Assembly: GCA_022495995.1 (NCBI GenBank)
Contig: JAFEMH010001245.1
Coordinates: 372,001 to 436,000, forward strand
Length of the DNA: 64,000 bases
Direction of reading: 5' to 3'
From: Adenophora triphylla var. japonica
Taxonomy: Eukaryota > Streptophyta > Magnoliopsida > Asterales > Campanulaceae
Shown: positions 11,627-22,314 of the stretch, piece by piece
How positions within the stretch are numbered: position 1 is the first letter of the stretch
How the letters are laid out: every line of letters starts with the position of its first letter
Notes under the pieces: model-generated
What the model was told of the DNA's origin: nothing
The model's input: only the letters and a program-made list of their open reading frames with translations
Databases searched by the model: none
Made by a program: the position numbers and the translations under genes

Positions 11627-14006
11627 TGTCACGACCCTAAAATTAGGCACTATTTTAGCACACATTGAGCACGTGGGGTTTGGGTGGTAATATTTCATTT
11701 TGTGCATTTCATACTATTTATATTACATGCTAAGTTTATATGATCATATTATGTTTTTGATGATTTAGTGAAGTTAGGGTGAAAAGTAATTAATTTTAAT
11801 GCTAAAGGGTCTAAGTGGAATAAAATATAAAGTGGGTGGTGAAATAATAATAATTGAAAATTTTAATAAAAGGATTTTATTAGGATGAGGTGCTTGGGTG
11901 TAAAAGTGGATAGTTAGAATTGTTAGTTATAAGTTGTTTGAAGTTTGAGGAGCTTGAGTGGAAATGAGATTTACTATCCATGGAATTAGCAAATAAAGGG
12001 AAATCATTTTTATTATTCACTTCCTCTATACCTTCTTCCTCAAAAAGCCATGGAGAATTCCAAATCCTAGCTTTCCTTATAAAAATTCTAGCAACTTCAT
12101 TTCTTCTTCGTTTTCAAAACCAAACGTGGATTCTTGTTCGTGGTGACGAGAGGATCGTTTAGAGCCGGTCAAATAAAAATTCCATTTTTCACTATTTAAG
12201 TAAGTTATTATGATTTCTTTCTAAAAGTGTTCATCCTTTGATTATTGTTGTTATTAAAATGATTTACATGATTTGTGATATTTTTGGAACACTTTTATTT
12301 GAAAAGATTTGGTTTTGGAAAAGTGGAAATTGAAATGAGTATGGTTTGGTTGTGTAATAGCAAGAAAATGGGTTCATACTTATGTTATGGTGTTAATGCC
12401 TTGATAGGAATAATTGCATGGTAAAAGTGATACAAAGTTTGGTACTAAAATGATGTGGGTTGGTGTTGGATTAGTGTGGATAGGGTATGGAATAGTTTGA
12501 AGTTGTATTGCTTAGGTTTGGTACTGATTTTTGGTCACTTTGAAATAGAGGAGCTTGGTTTGGGTCAACTTGGTTGGATTGCTGAGGTTGTTTCAGCTCT
12601 ACTCTGAATTCTGGATAGAGGGCATGACTCGTGCTCTGGGGCACGAGTCGTGCACGAGTCGTCCCTTGGAGTTTTGCCTAAGTCGTGCCTTATGGGGGAA
12701 GAGTGTATCTGGTGGGGTGCATAAGGGGCACAGTCGTGCCCTGCCCTGCAGTCTCTGAATCATTTTCCAAGGCTTAGAAACCTATTCAAACTAGAGCCAA
12801 AGTGAACCCTCTTTAACTTAGATTAAAGTAGAACACTTTAGCTACATAATGATGTCTTACTTGGTTAAAATGGAATAGTGAAAGTACTTTAAATATTGTT
12901 CGGAAAATGCTTGACAACCTTGATTCATCACTTAACCAAAGTGAATCCAACTTGGTAATTTGAACTTGGACCTTTATAGAGGTCATGTATTGTTGCATAT
13001 TGATTATGTAGGGCGGGTTTATGATACCTTGTTGCTTTACTTGAGTTCATATTCATTGATTGTGATATACATAGTGTATGAAATGAATGTTGCACTATGG
13101 TATTGATTGAACAAGAGTATGCTTTATCATGTTATATATTCTTATCCCTTTGGTGGATTTCATTGCAAGTAACTATTATGTGCTTGAACTTGTGTTAATC
13201 AGCTGATGCTTAGGGGTATAACGGAATACGATCAATTATGGAAAGTGTGACCTAATGTGATCGAATTACGTTATACCTGTGACTGTCCCCTTCTGTGGCC
13301 ACAGATTGGGATTATAGCATCTGTATTTAGCCAAAAGCCTTACAGAGTTGCTAGTATCTTATATGGTTTCCTGAAAAACGGTTCTTATAAGATGTGAATA
13401 TGCTCAAGCAGTTCACAAATGAGTGGAGTTTTATCTCCCGATGTTGTACGACTTATTGGTCAGACGGGAAAAGGTAAACCAAGGTAATGGAATGTGTTTA
13501 TGGCTTTTCCAATGTGTTTTATGTACCTTGTATGTGTTGCATCTTACTTGGCATATTGTTGTATTCATAATAACTTATTGAGATTTATTCTCACCCTTCT
13601 CACTTTAATATTTTTAGATCGGACTGAGACAGGAGGACCCGGCCAGTGAGGACAGTGCGGAGTTTGTACTTGTTTTTTTGGGTTGTCGGGTATGTATATG
13701 TTCTAGATGGGAGTGTTGTAGTTATATTTTGGTATCTCCTTGGTGGAGTTTGTAAATATAAACCTTTGGTTTCAAACTTATATTTGTGAACTTTTGTAAT
13801 ATGTAACTAAAGTAAGTTGGTTATTTAAAGTTTGGATTCCCCTTTTCCTCCAAGTGGAGATAACCCCAAGTAAGTGTTTGAAGGTTAATGCTAAAGTTGT
13901 ATTCTTTTTAGTTAAGTTCAATGTTTTCAAAAATTACAGGTGGTTTTTCTTAGTTTGGACTCTCCGGCTAGGGACACGTGTTAGGTTCCGGGTTGGGGTG
14001 TCCACA
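11627..14006 (+). repeat. 3' LTR of G1
   Basis: Colinear with 4660-7053 over its full 2.38 kb. The palindrome cluster at about 12624-12740 is shorter than in the 5' copy: one GGGCACGAGTCGTGCCC-type unit is reduced. It ends TCCACA at 14006, followed by the AAATG duplication. Confidence 0.93.
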
Positions 14007-14483
14007 AAATGTGTGGCCACACTCAAGAAATTTGATAGAGATCAAATGCACTTGGATTATTGTTGGGTTGAAAACCTAACGGTTCATTTTAATTTCCGCA
14101 AGCAAACGGGCTATTGAAATATAGTGAGTGCAAGTATGGGTCGATCCCACGAGGACAGGGTTTACTTTGTATGATACTTGTCCTTATATAGATATTTAGA
14201 TTAAATGATTTGGGGGAGATATGAATTAGTGAGAAAATACTAGAAACATACAGAAATTACTCTAACATATAATAAAAGTATTCTCGGGATTGAACACATA
14301 TATACATCAAATAATCATGCTTTAAATAAAGGTTTTCATCAGAATAACAAGGATGGTACATTCAGCCTACGCTACTTCTCACGATTAAGCAAGTAGCGCT
14401 TGTACTCTTTACTAATACGGCCTATCTCTTAAGGTTCCATTTAATGGTAATCTCGCATGTCACGAACGGGCAACCCGGCTTAT

Positions 14484-15975
14484 TGATGGATAAAAATCCA
14501 CGTGTAATAAACCTTGGAAGTGTACAAGTCACCGAAGTAGCAATGTACAATAGTAAGGGTCGAACCACATAGACTTGTGTGAATAGAAATTTAATTAGTG
14601 TAAAAGTCACCAAAGGTTTTGGTTTTGATTTATTAATTAAACTACTAAAATAATTAAACTACTAAAACAAGAAACTAAAATAATGAAACTGAAGAAAACA
14701 AGTAAACAAGTAACAAGGATTTAACCAGATTAAAAGAATTCACGGATTGGATTTCGTAGTTGTCTCCTTTCTATGCTAGAGTTTAATAGATAATAAAAAT
14801 AACAACTCGTTCAAAGATTCTTTCACTTGACTAAGGGTTGGGACGTTTGGTGTTCGAATTGCAACCCCAATATTTCTATCGTATTGTAAATTCCGGTAGG
14901 TCAAAACAATATTCAAGAAATTCATTAAGCAAAAAAGAAATAAATGAATCTAGGTTTTTTTGAATTTCGGTAGGTCAACAATTAAACCTAATTGATGAAA
15001 TGAACGAGAAATTTTGGAAGAATTAAAATTGTTTAGCATAGAAATTTGACAACTACTACATCCAATCCATGAAAAAAGAGAAATTAGCTACTCATAATCA
15101 TAATAAAAATTACAAAATTAAAAATAAAAAAACATAAAAAAAAACCTCGGATCTTTGAACAATGGAAATTATGTTGATGTTTATTGCCTGGGAATAGTGT
15201 TCTTCCTCCCTTTTGCTAGAACAACTACTCAATTTATTAATACCTAGGTTACACAAAGCGTGTGTTCAGCCGTGTAATTCAAGCCCAATCCAGGCCCAAA
15301 CCGTCTAATTCGGTCCAATCCGCCACTTGGGCGGTCGCCCAAACGTGCCAAGCGAGCGCCCATCTGTACAGTCTCTACCTGGTCGTGAAAATTAATTTTG
15401 TGCGGCCGCCCACAACAGCTTCAGCGACCGCCCAAGCAAATCCAAAAGCCTTGCTGTTCCTCGGCCAACCCAGCCTCCTTTGTCTTGGCCATGTCCTGCT
15501 TCAGCCCTTGGCCATGCCTGCCTTGGCCCCATTCTCCTTGTCTTGGCCGGCCACACTCTTTGATTTTGGGCCACAACCTTGGATTCGTCTCGCAACAATT
15601 GCACAGTCGCACTTTGGTCACCATAATTTTCTCTTTCGCACTTTCATCCTTGAACTATCCATATTTTCACTTTGGCCCCTGAGCTTTATGTAACCAATTT
15701 TTCTCCCATTTTCACCTAATTGCAATTTTGCCCCTTCTGTTCCAAGATTTACATTTTTGCCCTTGAACTTCATAATTTCAGTTTAGTCCCACATTTTTCA
15801 GAATTGCAATTTGGTCCCAAAACATCCAAAGTAGGCACAAATCTTCTATTTTCAGCATTGTTGCACATCAACCCCTGAACTATCAAAACACTAACAAGCA
15901 TATCAAATTCACAAGGTTTCGAACAGAAAATAAGCTAGGAACATATCTTTTAGATGGGTTAAACCACATCCACCA
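14484..15975 (-). mobile_element. Non-coding LTR-type unit B nested in A (probable solo LTR)
   Basis: It begins TGATGGATAAAAATCC and ends CACATCCACCA, with perfect CTTAT duplications (14479-14483, 15976-15980). In minus orientation it has the same plan as A. A C/G-rich palindrome cluster (15432-15329, with GGGCGGTCGCCC and GCGGCCGC) comes first. A TATA-like TATTAATAAATTG at about 15242-15230 follows, and a GGTTCGACCC motif lies near the far end (about 14560). The ORF at 15262-15693 covers the palindrome cluster and resembles no protein family. Confidence 0.72.
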
Positions 15976-16466
15976 CTTATCTCTCGAGGTTTACATATAA
16001 CTAGTAAGAATCCATTAGTGCTTGTAAAGTCCACATACTTTCCATTCAAATAACACCCTTAGGCCATTAAACTAATCTCGTGATTAATGAAACCTAGTTT
16101 ACTTCATATGGTTTGGCTAACCAAGATTCACAGCTACGTCCTTCTCTCGATTAACTAGGGTTCTATGAATACGAACGTCTTTATATTTGTAGGTGATTAA
16201 GAATAATATGAAGAATTTTTTTTAAGATGAAAATGCCAAAAATCAAGGATGATATGCTAAGTTGTGCTAACTACTCATGGGTGAAAGCCTAGCACATGTA
16301 TTTTAAGACCAACACGGCCTATCTCTTGAGGTTCCGTTTATAGGTATTCTCGTCCGTCACATGAGTAACCCGGTTCACCTCTCGAGGATTCTGTATTAAC
16401 CAAAATCCGTTGTCCAAGTTATACTCACATATTCTCCACTAAAGGATCATCACTAGGTCTTTAAAC

Positions 16467-16652
16467 TAGGGCTGTACAAAAAATCCGAGGAACCGGACCG
16501 GACCAGTAGAACCGGATTGGACCAGTAAAAACCGGACCGAAAAAATAGTATTGGTCCAGTCCTGGTTCCAAATTTTTATGGAACCGATTATTTGGTCCGG
16601 TCCTGATTTTGAAAAAAATATACGCGATCCTGGACCGGAACCGAACTGGACC

Positions 16653-16705
<53 letters not shown>

Positions 16706-17184
16706 TGAAAAACCTTGTGAAAGAAATTATGTTGCAATTTAAATCTTCGTCTACTTAGCCGGTAAACATAAGTTTTAAAAGTTCACTTACACCCCCTAAC
16801 TTATTTCAATTTGTAACGTTTTCAATAATATTTTTAATTCCAAAATGAATATCATATCGTAGATTTTGTTATTGTAAAAAAATTTATATTATATTGTAAT
16901 TAACTGTTAATTTTGTTATTGTAATATTGTTCAACAATTTGATTTTTAAATATGCTTTTGCTTGTAGATTTTGTTATTGTAAAAAATTATATTATATTGT
17001 AATTTGTAGAACCGGTGGAATCGGACCGGAACCGGACCATTGAAACCGGACCGATGGGACCGGTCCTATAATATAATGGTCCGGTCCTGGTCTTAAATTT
17101 TTACAGAACCGAAGTATTTGGTCCGGCCCTAATTTTCTTAAATTTTGATAAAAACCGGACCAACCCGGACCGTGAACACCCCTA
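16467..17184. mobile_element. Non-autonomous hAT element with CCGGACC-rich ends
   Basis: Termini are TAGGGCTGTACA and, inverted, TAGGGGTGTTCA. The flanking 8-bp duplications CTTTAAAC (16459-16466, 17185-17192) are perfect. The subterminal regions are full of AACCGGACCGGACC-type repeats. The middle contains an (AT)n microsatellite. No transposase is encoded. It sits inside LTR unit A. Confidence 0.88.
16658..16702. repeat. (AT)n microsatellite inside the hAT
   Basis: About 22 uninterrupted AT dinucleotides. Confidence 0.95.
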
Positions 17185-18683
17185 CTTTAAACTAAGATTT
17201 GTGATTATTGACCTAGTTCAATTCTTAGGATTTCGCTAATCAATATTTTTCACTTGATCAACTAAGATTATACAATTAAGGATGTCTCCCTATTTATAAA
17301 TATTAAGATTAATAAGAAGAGAATTGAATTGACATGAAGAGGAAGCATGAATTATAAATCATTGAGTTTCCAACTCCGAGAAATGGAGGATTACTCACTA
17401 GCCATTGGTATTATCATAATAAAAGAAGCAAGTAGAGAAATAGAGATAAGGGAAGAGATACTTATTCATAATAAAAGAGAGACAATGGCTGGAAGAAATT
17501 TTCAACGTTGTATTTCACAATCTTCAAGGCTATACCAAGAACTTGTCACCAATAATTGATACATCTTCAAGAATTGTATATAAATGTATTGCTAAAGTGT
17601 TGTTGCTATCTATTCTAAGTATAATCTGATCCTCTCGGATGTTTTTGGATCCATCCGGATATGTCTGGATGATTAAATCTGATACAAAATGGCCTTTAAA
17701 TAGGCATCATAGGCTAAGGGTGTGATCCTTCAAAGGGCTGTCTTCAAAAGGTGCCTTTTTGGAACTGGTACAGTAAGTGCACAGTCGTGCACTATAATCT
17801 TGCACGGCTGCTCCAGCCTTGGCGCCAAATTGAGATTTGTATTGGCCAATATGCACGGCCGCTCCACTTTATATTGCACGGCCGCTCTGGCCTAGTTTGG
17901 CTGGCCACTCCACTGAGTTGGGGCCATTTTGGCCTGGCAGGTGCACTGACGCTCCAGCTTGGATTTGGTCTGATTTTCCAGTTTGAAGCTGTCCTTCCTT
18001 GCCTTTGATCCCTTAATTTTCCCAAAGCCTCATTTGTTCAATAATTCGACTAAAAACCTGTAGAAAATACTAAAAATATACAAACAAGTGTAAAATCAAA
18101 AATAATGATAAAAGAAGCTAAATTATACTAAATTAAGACTAAATGATAATAAAAACTAAGTAAATGATATATAATAATGCTATAAATGACTATGAAATAG
18201 TCACTTATCAATTATCAACATATTCGGAATCGAGAAAGCATTGAACTATGTAAGTTGACGTGATCCATGACTTATGTTCAATATGACATCGTGTGGCAAA
18301 GGGATTGTGACATTGATCTATCAAGGAATCAAGCTTTGATGTTATATTTAATTGGGTGGACATAATGGCTTGCTAGAGGCCACTTATGTCTTTTGAGGTT
18401 GATGTTTCAACTCACTACCAACATAAAATATAATTCCTAAAGGGTCACACACAAAGAACGGATTGAAATTGGCTCAGAAATGGAAAAGGGGAGGGGGCGA
18501 TTGCGCCCTAAGGTAGGGACGATCGCGCCTTTTCTATGTTTAAAATGGGCGACCGTGCGGTTTGGTGGGGGCGAACGTGCCTTTTCTCTGGACAAAGGGG
18601 GCGATCGCGCCCTGCCGCTGTGCAGTTCCGTTTTAGCTTTGGATTAGGGTTTTTCTCCCTAACCTTAAGGGATATTTATATAG

Positions 18684-18692
18684 TATAAATAG
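18684..18692 (+). promoter_or_regulatory. TATA box of the C1 LTR
   Basis: TATAAATAG lies about 470 bp before the LTR end and 72 bp downstream of the last GGGCGATCGCGCCC-type palindrome. It is followed by a C/A-rich leader, as expected for the U3/R boundary of a Copia LTR. Confidence 0.6.
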
Positions 18693-19151
18693 CCTATTTT
18701 AGCTCAGCCAAGACACATGAAATTTAGGGCTTGAGAAACACAAATCTCTTGATTTTGATTATGAATCAAAGATCAAAACACCCTAGATTCAATTCCATAT
18801 TAGTTATAGATTGTGGAAAAGTGTTTCAACAATTGGGGATCATCTAGCAATCGAACAAGATTCGATCTTGGTTCATTCGCGTGTGGATTGTCGATAGAGG
18901 GTAATTGGTTTATCACTTAAAGCTTGAAGGCCTAGCATCATTGATTCATCACAAGGAAGAACAAGGAAGAAGATCAAAGTTTCGTCTACGACTCAAAAGG
19001 TGAATTAAGAATCGTGTACGAAAAAAACTCGCAACCAAGGTTAGTAAATCTATTTCATAGTTTTAATATGTTCACGTTAGACGGATTCATGGCTAGGGTT
19101 TTGAGAGTTTATATTAAAGTCTTCCGCCGCGCTTGTAACCCCAAAACCCAA

Positions 19152-19153
<2 letters not shown>

Positions 19154-19219
<66 letters not shown>
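19154..19219. repeat. (AT)n microsatellite
   Basis: About 33 AT units lie exactly between the C1 LTR end and the CACTA coding remnant, so they mask the insertion junction. Confidence 0.95.
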
Positions 19220-19222
<3 letters not shown>

Positions 19223-19230
19223 ATTTTGTA

Positions 19231-19647
19231 GGAGGACTATCAACGCAAAATAGAGGTGGCATGCGCCAAGAGAGAAAGTAAGTTAACTGTTGAGGAGGAA
19301 AATGAGATATACTTGAGAGTTGCCGGCATAAAGAAACAGCGGGTGTACGGTCTTGGTTCAGTTGGCTCATCATTGGCTAGTAATGGTACTAGCAATGAAT
19401 CTAACACGCAAATGGTTTAAGCTAGTTAAATTGAATTTAAGAATGAGATGATAGAGAAGTTGAACAAAGAAAAGAAATGTCGGGAAGATATGGAGAAAAG
19501 CATGCTGAAGAGAGAAAAGATTGGGAGGAAAGGGAAAAGAAATACAAGGAACAAATGGAGGAGAAGATGGAAGAAGATTTAAAATGTCGGGAGGAAGTAG
19601 ATAAGAAGCTACAACTTCTCATGGATTCTATGGCTCGAAGGGTTTAA
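19231..19647 (+). pseudogene. CACTA transposase C-terminal fragment (Ptta/En/Spm type)
   Basis: After a plausible splice acceptor (TTTTGTAG at 19223-19230) the frame reads LTVEEENEIYLRVAG and QRVYGLGSVGSSLAS. This is the conserved end of the plant transposase Ptta/En/Spm domain (I believe Pfam PF03004). A lysine/glutamate-rich coiled coil follows (NEMIEKLNKEKKCREDMEK, then EEREKKYKEQMEEKMEEDL), ending LLMDSMARRV and TAA at 19647. An early TAA (near 19420) and one frameshift (about 19525) break it. The catalytic part is not in the window; an AT repeat replaces it. Confidence 0.75.
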
Positions 19648-20501
19648 TCTTTCTAGCTACTTGTTGTTGATGATACTTACATTTATTTTGGTATTTTGTT
19701 ACTTGTTGATGATATTTACTTTTATTTTGGTATTTTGCTACTTGTTGATGATACTTATTTTTATTTTGGGGAACTAAGTTTTAACTTGGAATATTATGAG
19801 TTAGACTGTTTTAACTTGGAATAGTATGTGTTAGTTTAGTTTGAAATAGTCTATGTTGTTTTTGGTATTTTGGATTTAGGTACAGGGGTTGGGAAGTAAA
19901 GAAAAGGAACATTAGAAAATCTATTAATTTTAACAATAGAATAGCGACAGAAAAATCAGTCGCAATTTAAATTAAAAATTAAAAAAATAAGTTGGTGCGG
20001 TCGCCCTAACTCTTGGTGCGGCCACCCTAACTTCTCGGCCTAGTTGACAATTTCTGTCGGTAAACATTTTAACGACGGAAATTGTAGCTTTAGCGACATA
20101 TTTTTAACGAAAATTGTTAATTTTAACGACGGAAATTCTGTACAATTTACCGACGGAATTTTCCGTCGGCAATTTTTTTAAAACTGATAAAAGCTTTACC
20201 GACGGAAAAGTCCGTCGGTAAATTCTGTAATTAACGGATTTTTTCGTCGGTAATAGCCCAATTTCTAGTAAAATTTGTCATCCCATCAATTTAATTGGCG
20301 ACGGATTTTATAACGTTAGCAAGGGATTTTTCCGTCGCTATATCACCGACGGACATACATTTCCATCGTTATGAATTTACCGATGAGGATTTTAGCGAGG
20401 GAATTATTTCGTCGCTAATCCGTTGTTAGAGTGTTTAGCGACAGAATTTTTAACTTTAGCGACGGATTTTTCCGTCGCTATTTTGCTATTTTCTTGTAGT
20501 G
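19648..20501 (+). mobile_element. CACTA right terminus with subterminal repeats
   Basis: It ends TTTTCTTGTAGTG at 20501, the inverted CACTACAAGAAAA terminus. From about 19935 there are at least eight direct and inverted copies of TTAGCGACGGA / TCCGTCGCTAA and ACCGACGGAA / TTCCGTCGGT. These are the subterminal transposase-binding type arrays of CACTA elements. A GCGGTCGCCCT / GCGGCCACCCT pair lies near 19998-20025. The element abuts Copia C3 at 20502. Its matching left end was not found. Confidence 0.85.
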
Positions 20502-20888
20502 ATTAGATTATTTTACTTGCAATCCCAAGAAATAGTTAAGTTTTCCTACCATGCTCATCTAAAAAGTTGATGTCATAGGCTCCACAAAATTTCGCAAACA
20601 AGTTTTAGATGTGGACCCATAAACTATGTCATCAACACAGATTTGAACAATTACAAGTTCTTTATCATGCCTTAGAATAAATAATGTCCTATCGACTTCG
20701 CCTCTAGCAAATCCATATTCAATTAGAAAACTTGTTAGAAGCCCATACCATGGACGAGGAGCTTGTTTCAAGCCACATAAGACTTTATCAAGTCTATATA
20801 CATGATTTGAGTGGAATGGGTACTCTTCAATGGGGTTGCTCAACATAAATTTCTTTATCTAAGTACCCATTCAAGAAGACCGCTTTAA
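20502..20888 (-). pseudogene. Copia C3 reverse transcriptase, distal fragment
   Basis: Minus-strand RT with HVYRLDKVLCGLKQAPRPWY and FLIEYGFARGEVDRTLFIL. The active site reads [10 protein letters not shown] in place of the family's YVDD. Closely related to C2 at 26290-26640. It is cut on the left by the CACTA end and on the right by C2; the sequence resumes at 31519 after one copy of the CATTC duplication. Confidence 0.88.
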
Positions 20889-20893
20889 CATTC

Positions 20894-21860
20894 TGAAATT
20901 GTCACGGCTTGAATCACAAGTGATATCCAAGGTGATAACAGCACCAACGATAGCACTTGGGATGGCACACACACACACTTCGAAAATAAAACAATTTTGT
21001 AAAAGAGTTTGCAGCGGAATAAAACACCAAAATTGTTTTTCTCAAGTTATATAAATATAACTTGAGAGTGCCTCTTAGGCAAGACTTTATAATCACTATG
21101 AATGAATTTACAAAGCCGAAAGTTCCCTATAGCTATATCTATTTTGAGCTCTATGGAACAAGAGATAAAGAACGGAATCCTATTCTAGCCTTCACACACC
21201 TTGATACCAAAGTAATCAAGTGCGAAATTACAAGGGAGAAAGGATTTAAAAAGAACCAAACAAAGAACTCTATCTCTAAGCTTTTCGAAGGTGTGAATGT
21301 GATGAAATAATTGGCATGTCTTCAAATAAACCTTCCAAGCTTATTTATAGTCTTCAAATACTTGAAGGCTACTCCAATAACAGCCTTGGGGCTGGTCTTG
21401 CACGTGGAGGAAGTGTAGGGAGAGTGGGTTAATTTGTTTCCACAATTCTAGCTCCCACTTCCTATTTTGTAGCAACCGAGTTGTTGAATCCTCAAACCAT
21501 GCTTCCACGCCTTGTACTCCCTTGCTTTTTCATCCTTGTACCTCTTTTATAATTCAGCAACAACCTTTGACAAAGTCCACATACATGTTGTTGTTGAATG
21601 CCAAAATTACGAATTAATACATAAAATGTATTAATTCATTTCTTCCAATTTCCACATGTGTCTAGCTCCTTCTTTGATGCTATTGCACCCTGAAATACAA
21701 CCATAAACCATAGACTATACAGACCATATTAGCACGTTAGTCCATTAAATAACAAACAAGAAATATACAACTATATAATTTTCAGTCCAGGAAATCATCT
21801 GTGATATCACCTGGACTTTTGGGAAATCATCTGCGATATCACCTGCAGATTACACTAACA
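20894..21860 (-). repeat. 3' LTR of C2
   Basis: On the plus strand it reads TGAAATTGTCACGG to GATTACACTAACA. It contains paired-octamer motifs near both ends (20920-20968 and 21791-21842). Confidence 0.95.
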
Positions 21861-22314
21861 ATCTCCCCCTTAGTTGGATATTTCTTTCCAAACTCAATGT
21901 GCTGCTGTCCTGTAGGATTAGTCTATATACAAATGTACAGAGCATAGAACACAGAATAATATCTCCACAAAAAATTAACTCCCCCTTAATCAAGGAGCTA
22001 ATCCTAAACAATGATTTATCATAATAAACTAATTTATTTCAAACTTTAAAAAGTTTTCGAAATAAACTAAGTAACCATTAAAAACCATAACCATTGTAGC
22101 AAATATCATCCAAAAACTAGCAAAAAAACAACCTAGCAGATTAAGTTATTAACAAACCAACTAAAGTGTTTTAGCAAAATAAACAAAATAAAAGTAAATT
22201 GTTTAGAGAACCACCACCATCACCAAAATAAAAACATTGTTTGTAGGACCTCCACAAAAACAGTCACCCATATGATAGTGGCAACATCAACCTTCAGTTT
22301 TGTCAACATTCAGG
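21861..22314 (-). other. C2 3' non-coding region with polypurine tracts
   Basis: In element orientation AACTAAGGGGGAGAT (21861-21875) is the purine tract directly before the 3' LTR. A second tract, TTAAGGGGGAGTTAA, lies at about 21975-21989. Multiplied purine tracts upstream of the 3' LTR are a known feature of Sireviruses. The rest is AT-rich. Confidence 0.75.

Larger units (their letters stand above)
4660..14006 (+). mobile_element. Complete Ty3/gypsy element G1 (chromovirus, Tekay/Del type)
   Basis: A 9.35-kb element with TG...CA LTRs at 4660-7053 and 11627-14006, a PBS, one broken gag-pol frame and a purine tract. Flanking 5-bp duplications AAATG lie at 4655-4659 and 14007-14011. The RT sequence, the long (2.4 kb) LTRs, the initiator-Met PBS and the C-terminal chromodomain-like segment place it among plant chromoviruses close to Tekay. 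LTRs differ by roughly 3 percent by eye. The insertion is in the LTR of Copia C1. Confidence 0.93.
14061..18210 (-). mobile_element. Non-coding LTR-type unit A (probable solo LTR)
   Basis: The unit begins TGTTGGGTTG and ends CACTTATCA, flanked by perfect ATTAT duplications (14056-14060, 18211-18215). After removing unit B and the hAT, about 1.9 kb remains with no coding region. Read on the minus strand it starts TGATAAGTGACTATTTCATAG. It then carries a CpG-palindrome cluster (17950-17778) and a TATA-like TATTTAAAG at 17702-17694. It ends with a TGGGATCGACCC motif (about 14135-14120) of the kind seen near Gypsy LTR ends. One TATA and no internal repeat of the ends favour a solo LTR. The family (Athila/Tat-like?) is a guess. 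Confidence 0.7.
4126..19153 (+). mobile_element. 3' LTR of Copia C1, split by nested insertions
   Basis: The LTR starts TGTAGGTGTTATGCCC right after the purine tract and ends CCGCCGCGCTTGTAACCCC...AACCA at about 19153. Three blocks make it up: 4126-4659, 14007-14060 and 18211-19153, about 1.5 kb once insertions are removed. They join exactly at the TSDs of G1 (AAATG) and of LTR unit A (ATTAT), which supports the reconstruction. The third block carries a CpG-palindrome cluster (18497-18612) and a TATA box. No upstream LTR partner lies in the window. Confidence 0.75.

Noticed and set aside
15262..15693. Protein-coding gene of 143 codons
   Set aside because: It overlies the palindrome-rich LTR unit B, has overlapping ORFs on both strands, and shows no family signature.
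16461..16742. Repetitive Ile-Tyr proteins on both strands
   Set aside because: Translations of an AT microsatellite.
2466..20501. One giant CACTA transposon spanning both CACTA ends
   Set aside because: Flank bases differ (ATA, ATT), subterminal motifs differ, and the flanking Copia fragments are in the wrong order to be one split element.
21062..21310. An 82-codon ORF, also at 30715-30963
   Set aside because: Identical in both C2 LTRs and antisense to the element; no family similarity. It is LTR sequence.
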